Shown: positions 1 to 5,813 of the stretch, piece after piece
Position numbering within the stretch: position 1 is the first letter of the stretch
How the letters are laid out: each line of letters opens with the position of its first letter
Assembly (NCBI GenBank): GCA_900549135.1
Contig: URNI01000080.1
Coordinates: 1-8,383 of the forward strand
DNA from: an uncultured Collinsella sp.
GTDB taxonomy: Bacteria > Actinomycetota > Coriobacteriia > Coriobacteriales > Coriobacteriaceae
Length of the DNA stretch: 8,383 bases
Direction: 5' to 3'
Position numbers and translations under genes: made by a program
The notes under the pieces: model-generated
Told to the model about the DNA's origin: nothing
Database searches by the model: none
The model's input: only the letters and a program-made list of their open reading frames with translations

Positions 1-1157
1 AAGCGCATGCCGGCTACCTCGTCGAACGTCACGCAGTCCCAGTGGCCCACCAAGCCCACGCGGTCGGCGCGCATGGAGTTCATGCGGCCGAACAGGTTGG
101 CCGTGGTGGTCTGGCCGCCCGAAAGCAAGATGGCGTAGGGCGAGACCTCTTTGTAGATATGGCTCTTGCCGGTGCCGCGGGGACCCAGCTCGCACAGGTT
201 GTAGTTGCGCTCGATGAGCGGCACCATGCGCTCGATAAAGTGCAGGCGCTCTTTCTCGGAAAGCTCACTGGGTTCGTAGCCAGCCGAGCGCAGCAGCATA
301 TTGAGCCACTCGTCGCGCGTAAAGTACTGGCGCTCGTCGATCATGGCATCCAGGTCCAGATTGGGCATCTGGATGGGCGTGAGCGACGCCACACTAAACG
401 GAGAGTCCTCGGGTCCGCGCTTTTTGCGCTTGGCCTTGGAGCGGCGCGGCGCATCGTCGCCAAAGACCTCCATGCCAAACTCGTCTTCCTCATCCAAGGG
501 GTGACGATACTCGATGCTCATAATGCACCAAATGCCGCCCTGCAGAATCTTGGAATAGTCGCGCACGTACTCAGCCGGCATCACAAACGGCTCGATGGTC
601 AAGTTGGCAAACGACGCCACGTAGATATCTTTGTACTCGTCGAGCTTGGCCGTCACCTTATCGATGATGGTAAAACGACCCAGCTCGCGAATCTTGGACT
701 TAATGCGCTCGGACTCATCGGGACGCACGTAGTTATCGGTGAGGATCCTGCGGATTCGGTCCAGGCCCTCTGCCACGGCATCCTCGTCGTCGGTTGAGCA
801 GTACATGCCCAGCAGGTACTCCAGCACAAAGGTTGGCACATTAGCGCCGCGCTTCATAAGGGCCGTCAGATCCTTGCGAACGATCTTGCCGGCAAAGTGC
901 TCGAGCAGTTTGCCGTCCAGCCCATCCATGTCGTAGCCGTCGTCCTCGGGAGCCTCGGCCACAGCCTGGTCATAGCCATCGGTCGAGGATTCATCCTCGT
1001 CGGGCACCGCAGCCTCAACGGGCGCAGCGGCCACCGGCTGCGGTGCAGGCGCAGTAGCCTCAGCCGCCGGGGCCTCCACAGGCGCCGCAGCCTCCACGGG
1101 CACATCCACATCAATCGAGGGAACTTCCCACAGATCGTTGTCATGGCTATCAAACAT
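1..1157 (-). CDS. brxL: BrxL, BREX-1 Lon-like AAA+ protein (N-terminal 385 codons; C-terminus outside window)
   Basis: This is the last core gene of type 1 BREX. BrxL is a DNA-binding AAA+ protein with a Lon-like C-terminal domain and is required for phage defence. The reading continues past the left edge, so only residues 1-385 are visible and the Lon-like part is not. The family start (LLEHFAGKIVRKDL, about residues 84-97) is followed by conserved stretches such as LEYLLGMYC (112-120) and IQMPNLDLD (262-270). The Walker A loop is GPRGTGKSH (325-333), followed by SGGQTTTANLFGRM (346-359) and a Walker B-like WDCVTFDEVAG (373-383). ATG at 1155-1157 is chosen because AGGAG lies 8 bases upstream; ATG at 927-929 has no well-placed site. 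That start gives about 77 extra residues rich in Ala, Pro, Glu and Asp before the family homology. It begins 11 bases after the pglZ stop, so the two are surely cotranscribed. Identity is very secure. Confidence 0.95.
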   Translation of the reverse strand, partial: MFDSHDNDLWEVPSIDVDVPVEAAAPVEAPAAEATAPAPQPVAAAPVEAAVPDEDESSTDGYDQAVAEAPEDDGYDMDGLDGKLLEHFAGKIVRKDLTALMKRGANVPTFVLEYLLGMYCSTDDEDAVAEGLDRIRRILTDNYVRPDESERIKSKIRELGRFTIIDKVTAKLDEYKDIYVASFANLTIEPFVMPAEYVRDYSKILQGGIWCIMSIEYRHPLDEEDEFGMEVFGDDAPRRSKAKRKKRGPEDSPFSVASLTPIQMPNLDLDAMIDERQYFTRDEWLNMLLRSAGYEPSELSEKERLHFIERMVPLIERNYNLCELGPRGTGKSHIYKEVSPYAILLSGGQTTTANLFGRMNSMRADRVGLVGHWDCVTFDEVAGMR

Positions 1158-1165
1158 AGGGCACA

Positions 1166-1170
1166 CTCCT
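1166..1170 (-). promoter_or_regulatory. brxL ribosome binding site that decides its start
   Basis: AGGAG on the minus strand lies 8 bases before the ATG at 1157 and overlaps the TAG stop codon of pglZ (1169-1171). It supports the long form of BrxL with the low-complexity N-terminal extension, and it suggests translational coupling between pglZ and brxL. Confidence 0.75.
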
Positions 1171-3877
1171 AAAAACCAAAGTCAGCAACAGGGGCAAACG
1201 AAACAGCGATGGTGTACGTCTCGCGCCAAACGATCTTGCCCGTCTCGCGCTCGCGGCAGACCAGATAGTACGGACCCTTGGCCGAGAATCCATCCGCTGT
1301 ATGCAACGCAAACTTGGCATGCACCACGCGCTCCTGCGAGTTAACAGAAGTCTTGTTAGCATGCGCCTTGACCGTATCGCTCACCTCGTTGCCACTTGCA
1401 TCGGTAAACACCAGCTCGTACTCGCACGGCAAAACCTTGCCTTGGGCGGGTTCTTCCTGGATCAAGTTGACCGAGAAGAGCGAGTTGGTCACTCGGCGTC
1501 CCTCACTTAGTACGCGCAACGTCGCCGCGCGCGTGTCGACAAAGTCCTTGGAACCCGAGCGCGCACGCCAAAAACCGATAACGGGCACGCAGAGCTCCTG
1601 CAGGCTCATGCCGCCGTGGACGTAGTTGTTAGTGCCGCCGGGACGCTTGAAGTGCACATTCTCGCGCGGGGCAAACCCCTCAAAACCGGCGCCCAAACGT
1701 CCCATGTCAACAGTAACAAACACCCCGCGTACCTCGTCCGAAAGCTCGCCCACGGCCTCGTTGGGCACCACCAGATGACGCTTGCCGCACATGACGGGAG
1801 CGTCAAGGACGGGAAGGTCCGGCTTGCCGAGCATCTGGCACTCGCTGAGCTCCCGACGCGTGTAGATAAAGCCGTGGTCCGCCGTTATAACAACACGTGC
1901 GCCCGGGGCGTCGGTGCACACACGGCGCGCCAACGTGGCAAGTTCCTCCACAGTGTCCGCGCAGGCATCGAAGACGTCATCCTGCGTAACGGCCTTCTCG
2001 CCCGTAGCATCAATCTTGTTGTGGTAGAGGTAGACGAGTCTTGAGTCCTTGAGCAGCGCCTTGCGCTCGGTTCCCGCCATGTTGAGGTATGCGCTCGAGC
2101 GTAAAGCGCGGGCCGTGGGCTCAACGTGGGCGAGCACGGCCTCGCGCTGCGGAGTCGTCGCAGTGGGCATGCCGTCAGCCAACACAAATGGGCCATCCGC
2201 TGCAAGCTCAAGCGCTTGGTGCGGCAGCAGCGCGGGCATACCCACCTCGGTAATGGAGGGAAAGGCCGCCTGCATGCTAGAGACCTTGACGTTGCCGCCG
2301 CGCTCGCGCTCGAGCAACGCCGCAACGTCACGAGCCACCTCATAGCGCAGCGCGTCGCTCACAATAACGACCGTCGTTTTGGCAGAGCCCACAAAGGTGG
2401 GCAGCATATGCCAGTAGAACTCATCCTGCCGTGAGGGACCTTCGATGTAGCCGCAATCGGCCCACTCCCCTTGCGCAGCGGATGTCCAGCAGGCATTGGC
2501 ATCCGCCAAGAACCAGTTGCTGTAGAGATTCTCCGCCCAGTCCGCCACGGCGCGGGTGGGCTCCTCGAGCACATCGCACCCGACGGAGCGCGCCCGCAGA
2601 TACGCGGTGCACATATGACGATAGGCGGCATCCATGGCATACCAATCGGACGTGTAGGCATCCCACACCTGCTGGGGCTGCGCCAGATGGAACCCGCCCG
2701 CGTGCGCCTGCCTAAACGCACACATATCGGCCACAGCGGCAAGCAGGTCAAAGTAGCTCTCGACACGACGGTACCAGCTTAGGTCGCAACGGCGCGCAGC
2801 AAAGGCACGCGCATCCTCAACACGGTCTGCACCTTGCGCAAACGAGCAGAACAGCTGCGAGAGCACAGCCTCATTGACGCACGGAAACACATCAAGCGAG
2901 GTCAGTACATCGATCGGCAAGGTCTCGAACCGTGCAAAGAGTCCGCGGGCGTCCTCAACCAAACGGCAAATCTCAAATAGGTCCTCGCTCGATGCCTGGG
3001 TATCGGCGGCCTGGTCCCACGTACGCACCGCCTCAAGGCAATAGGGCCCATAGGCGGGAGCCACATGGCTCTCAAGCCCCTTGAGCGCTCCCTCGGGAAG
3101 CGCGGTGGATGCCGCCGTAAGAAGCACATGGGATGCAAGCATAAGCAATGAGTCACGCTCGTAAAGCGGCCCATCAAACCCATAGCAACGCACGATGAAG
3201 GCAGAGAGCACATCACGCACGCAGTACTTGTCCACCAACTCGGCCAGCGCCTCGGGACCCTCGTGCAGCAGCATGGTCATACAGCCACGCAGCACAAACG
3301 CGGGGCGCGCGTCACCAGGCTCTTTACCGCCAAAAATCACCGTAAGGATGCCGAGTTCGATATCGGATGCGCCCGAGGCATGCGGAACACACGCGGCAAA
3401 CTTAGCGCAGCGGGTCTTGGCATCAAAGAACGTCTTGTGCTCGCGCAGGCTCTCGCGTACGGCGTCGATATTCTCGATGCCTAGCTGATCGGCCAAAAGC
3501 GAAAGATAGTCAGCCTGGAACTGATCGGCATACAGCTCAACATCGGCAAGCCAATCACCTTCAAGCCTGCCGCGCGGGCAACGGCGATACAGCAAGATAT
3601 CGCTCGCAAGGTCATCGCGGTTGATGAGCTTCTTGACGGCAAACATACGGCCCTCGCAGGCCTCAACAAAGCGCACCGGGCGCTCAAGGTCACCGTGAGC
3701 AGGCATTACGCCGGCATCGGCCCCCACGCCGTCGAAACCCTCGGCAGCCAATCGCTCAAACTCAGGAGCAAACTCGCCGTCTGCATCGTGCCAAACCACC
3801 ACACGGCGCGGCGCGCATGAGGACAACGGCTGCAAAAATCGCAGCTTGAGCTGTTCTTCTACATCGATCTTGGGCAT
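1169..3877 (-). CDS. pglZ: PglZ, BREX-1 alkaline-phosphatase-superfamily protein
   Basis: PglZ is a signature BREX core protein with an alkaline-phosphatase-superfamily domain; it is needed for phage defence. The product is 902 residues, close to the usual BREX-1 length. The N-terminal region carries the typical VVVWHDADGEF segment (26-36). The phosphatase-like domain shows SDALRYE (507-513), PSITEVGMPALLPH (540-553), TADHGF (665-670) and NYVHGGMSLQELCVPV (751-766), matching the metal-binding and active-site blocks of the superfamily with no obvious missing residue. ATG at 3875-3877 has TAAGGA 5 bases upstream. The gene starts 23 bases after the stop of the PglX C-terminal piece and ends 11 bases before brxL, in the standard pglX-pglZ-brxL order. 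A long plus-strand frame is open opposite part of it but is a GC-rich shadow. Confidence 0.96.
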   Translation of the reverse strand: MPKIDVEEQLKLRFLQPLSSCAPRRVVVWHDADGEFAPEFERLAAEGFDGVGADAGVMPAHGDLERPVRFVEACEGRMFAVKKLINRDDLASDILLYRRCPRGRLEGDWLADVELYADQFQADYLSLLADQLGIENIDAVRESLREHKTFFDAKTRCAKFAACVPHASGASDIELGILTVIFGGKEPGDARPAFVLRGCMTMLLHEGPEALAELVDKYCVRDVLSAFIVRCYGFDGPLYERDSLLMLASHVLLTAASTALPEGALKGLESHVAPAYGPYCLEAVRTWDQAADTQASSEDLFEICRLVEDARGLFARFETLPIDVLTSLDVFPCVNEAVLSQLFCSFAQGADRVEDARAFAARRCDLSWYRRVESYFDLLAAVADMCAFRQAHAGGFHLAQPQQVWDAYTSDWYAMDAAYRHMCTAYLRARSVGCDVLEEPTRAVADWAENLYSNWFLADANACWTSAAQGEWADCGYIEGPSRQDEFYWHMLPTFVGSAKTTVVIVSDALRYEVARDVAALLERERGGNVKVSSMQAAFPSITEVGMPALLPHQALELAADGPFVLADGMPTATTPQREAVLAHVEPTARALRSSAYLNMAGTERKALLKDSRLVYLYHNKIDATGEKAVTQDDVFDACADTVEELATLARRVCTDAPGARVVITADHGFIYTRRELSECQMLGKPDLPVLDAPVMCGKRHLVVPNEAVGELSDEVRGVFVTVDMGRLGAGFEGFAPRENVHFKRPGGTNNYVHGGMSLQELCVPVIGFWRARSGSKDFVDTRAATLRVLSEGRRVTNSLFSVNLIQEEPAQGKVLPCEYELVFTDASGNEVSDTVKAHANKTSVNSQERVVHAKFALHTADGFSAKGPYYLVCRERETGKIVWRETYTIAVSFAPVADFGF

Positions 3878-3900
3878 GAATATCCTTACCGTATCTGCAG

Positions 3901-4869
3901 TTACTTAATCTTCGCCAGCACATCCTGAAACTTGGCGTAGTTGACCTTGACGCCGTCATCCAGGTCGATCTTAATCATCTGGTCTGCCAAGTGGTGCAGT
4001 TTCTCCTCGTAGGCAACGGTCTCTTTGAGCTGGTCGTTGAGCTTTTTGATGCGCTTATCCAAGCGCACGCGCTCGCCGCGCTCGGCACTGACAAGGGCAT
4101 CGTTGGCATACCCGATCTGGGCACGGTAGCGCTCCTGCTGCTCATGCACATAGTCGGTGCGGATGCGAGCCAACAGGTCAGGCTGGTAGCGATGCATGTA
4201 AACAAGGCACTTGAAGCCGTTCTTCTTGCCGCTGTCGAACAGCCAGTAGATGGGGCGCTTCTTATAGGTCTGGCAGTGGTCCTTAAAGAAGTCCTTCAAA
4301 AAGTAGGTGCGGATTACCTCGCGCGAGGTACCCTTGCCGCCGAGTGCCTCGGCAATAAAGGCCAGGTTCTGCTCAAGCGTCCCCTCGCCATACACGGTGC
4401 GCACAAAGTCGATAAAGTAGCGCACGATGTCGTCGTCAAAGTACTCGTCATCGGTAATGGGCAGTACGTTATCGCTATCGGGCATAAAGGTCACATGATC
4501 AGAGTTGGGCATCTTGGCCAGATAGTCATCGACTGTGGCGCCCTGATCGGCCAGGACCAGCCCGTCCACATCCAGCGAATAGCGGCCAAACATGCAGCCC
4601 ACGGCATAGCTTATGAGCGAGGTGATCTCATCGCGCTTAGTGCGCACGTATTTGTTGCCCTTATAGCTCTCGGGGATCTCATCGGCGGTATCAAAGATGC
4701 GCGCCACCGAAACGTACTTATCCTCGACCTCGATGGGCACCTCGCCCTCCATGTTGTAGATCTTGGCAAAGATTCGGTTGAGCTCCTCCTCGTTAGCGCG
4801 AAGCTGCTCAAAGCGAGCATTGACCTCGGCCTTGCGAGCCTCGTATTTATCTTTGAGCAGCGTGGACAT
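3901..4869 (-). CDS. pglX: PglX C-terminal piece, separately translated (split pglX)
   Basis: This 322-residue protein matches the C-terminal part of BREX-1 PglX and has no methyltransferase motifs. From residue 6 it reads like the segment normally following the recognition domain: KDKYEARKAEVNARFEQL (6-23), then RANEEELNRIFAKIYNM (24-40). Further family landmarks are ITSLISYAVGCMFGRYSLD (82-100), a Gly/Thr-rich GGKGTSREVIRTYFLKDFF (177-195), KKRPIYWLFDSGKKNGFKCL (203-222) and YMHRYQPD (224-231). Residues about 240-305 are rich in charged and Leu residues and look like a coiled coil, which could serve assembly. It has its own ATG at 4867-4869 with GGAAGGA 9 bases upstream, and an in-frame TAA at 4891-4893 blocks read-through from upstream. 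It is therefore a real separate gene. Codon use is GC-rich like pglZ. In ordinary loci this is one protein with the 5811-8270 product. Whether the two halves reassemble is inference. Confidence 0.88.
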   Translation of the reverse strand: MSTLLKDKYEARKAEVNARFEQLRANEEELNRIFAKIYNMEGEVPIEVEDKYVSVARIFDTADEIPESYKGNKYVRTKRDEITSLISYAVGCMFGRYSLDVDGLVLADQGATVDDYLAKMPNSDHVTFMPDSDNVLPITDDEYFDDDIVRYFIDFVRTVYGEGTLEQNLAFIAEALGGKGTSREVIRTYFLKDFFKDHCQTYKKRPIYWLFDSGKKNGFKCLVYMHRYQPDLLARIRTDYVHEQQERYRAQIGYANDALVSAERGERVRLDKRIKKLNDQLKETVAYEEKLHHLADQMIKIDLDDGVKVNYAKFQDVLAKIK

Positions 4870-4932
4870 GGTGCACAGTCCTTCCGTTGGTTAGTTGAAA
4901 CATTTTCAAGCAATAAGGCAATCGCACTCCAC
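4870..4932 (-). other. 63-base gap between the nuclease gene and the PglX C-terminal piece
   Basis: This short spacer separates the Shedu-like stop (4933-4935) from the ATG at 4869. It carries an in-frame TAA (4891-4893) for the downstream gene and its ribosome binding site. No convincing promoter or terminator is visible. The base composition changes here from the AT-richer insert to the GC-rich operon backbone, so this is the likely left joint of the inserted cassette. Confidence 0.5.
4879..4885 (-). promoter_or_regulatory. Strong ribosome binding site for the PglX C-terminal piece
   Basis: GGAAGGA on the minus strand lies 9 bases before the ATG at 4869. A site this good is not expected at a random internal break in a gene. 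It shows that the C-terminal PglX segment is set up for independent translation rather than being leftover debris. Confidence 0.8.
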
Positions 4933-5802
4933 TTACTCCCAATCGGATGTGCAATACAACCCGTGATTGGCGTCTAGAGCCCACTTTGACCAATACTCAT
5001 ATCTTGAAATTAAAAATTGTTTTCGATCGTCATCGCAACCGGATTCACGAACAGCATTTGGAAATCCGGACCACTTTGAGCAGACTTCCGCAACGACAGG
5101 TCCTAATCGAAACGTTGGAGGGACCGAAACCGCATATTGGCAGCCCTTACCATCGATTCTGATACAGCCATAAGACATCGAACCACGATTAGGGGAAAGT
5201 CGATCGAAAGATATAATGTCGAAATTATTCTCTTGCGCGGCCCTACGCTTATCCTGAAGCCATGGATCGTTTTCAAACTCTTTGCGTCTTCCATATATCA
5301 ATTTAAAAACAGGCTTGACACATTCTGGTCTGGCAAGCCTATCAGGAATCGAATAACGCTCAAAGAATGCTTTAAGGACATCATGCTTCTTTAAAAGCGC
5401 TTTCCATTCCTTTATTTGTTCCAAAGCTTGAGTGAACTTAGAATTCTGCACATTATCTGAAACACGGAACTCGGTCTTGTTAGGCCTCTCAATTTCAATC
5501 AATACAGGAATTAGCTCTAAGCTAGTCATAGTTATCCACATAAAATCAGGTCGACGAACTATATCTCTGCCTATTTCCGGCTGGCTAATCACAGCCCAAA
5601 ATAAAGGACCGTGAGACGGGTTGCCCTCTAAGGCACCTGGCAGCATGCATGGATTATGCTCGAAAAAAGACTGGTAATTACGTTCTAATAAATACTGGTT
5701 CTCAAGCATTTTTGAATATTCCATGCAGCAGTAATCAAAGTACTGATCCTCAGACACTGCAGAAGGTCCATTAGAAACAAGTGAATACTTTTTCATTAGC
5801 AT
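4933..5802 (-). CDS. Shedu-like (DUF4263) PD-(D/E)XK nuclease family protein inside split pglX
   Basis: The product is 289 residues from ATG at 5800-5802. That start has TAGGGG 5 bases upstream, but ATG at 5794-5796 is also possible. A longer frame to 5841 would overlap pglX and lacks a ribosome site. The layout matches the DUF4263/Shedu family. An N-terminal FFEHNPCML segment (about residues 46-54) is followed by RRPDF with Asp86, then LIPVLIEIERP with Glu103 and Glu105, then a helix TQALEQIKEW (124-133), and later LIYGRRKEF (168-176). Asp86 and the E-x-E pair fit a PD-(D/E)XK nuclease core, with Glu where the classic lysine would be. Shedu proteins are known anti-phage proteins. The gene begins 8 bases after the PglX N-terminal stop, so it is likely translationally coupled. 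Its DNA is clearly more AT-rich than the operon backbone, a sign of transfer. No membrane segment or signal peptide is visible. Nuclease activity and the target are inferred. Confidence 0.78.
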   Translation of the reverse strand: MLMKKYSLVSNGPSAVSEDQYFDYCCMEYSKMLENQYLLERNYQSFFEHNPCMLPGALEGNPSHGPLFWAVISQPEIGRDIVRRPDFMWITMTSLELIPVLIEIERPNKTEFRVSDNVQNSKFTQALEQIKEWKALLKKHDVLKAFFERYSIPDRLARPECVKPVFKLIYGRRKEFENDPWLQDKRRAAQENNFDIISFDRLSPNRGSMSYGCIRIDGKGCQYAVSVPPTFRLGPVVAEVCSKWSGFPNAVRESGCDDDRKQFLISRYEYWSKWALDANHGLYCTSDWE

Positions 5803-5807
5803 TTCTA

Positions 5808-5813
5808 CCCCTA
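5808..5813 (-). promoter_or_regulatory. Ribosome binding site of the Shedu-like gene, fused to the pglX stop codon
   Basis: TAGGGG on the minus strand contains the TAG stop of the PglX N-terminal gene (5811-5813) and lies 5 bases before ATG at 5802. This arrangement favours translational coupling and supports the 5802 start over the longer overlapping frame. Confidence 0.6.

Noticed and set aside
42..797. A 251-codon open frame on the plus strand
   Set aside because: It is antisense to brxL, whose minus-strand reading shows Walker A and B motifs. The plus-strand frame has no family features.
3991..4977. A 328-codon open frame on the plus strand
   Set aside because: It lies antisense to the PglX C-terminal piece, which has clear family motifs. 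Its translation shows no recognisable domain, and long antisense frames are common in GC-rich genes.
5663..5668. Run of six A bases in the nuclease gene as a phase-variation tract
   Set aside because: Six bases is short for slipped-strand switching and the frame is intact around it. Similar short runs are expected in AT-richer DNA.
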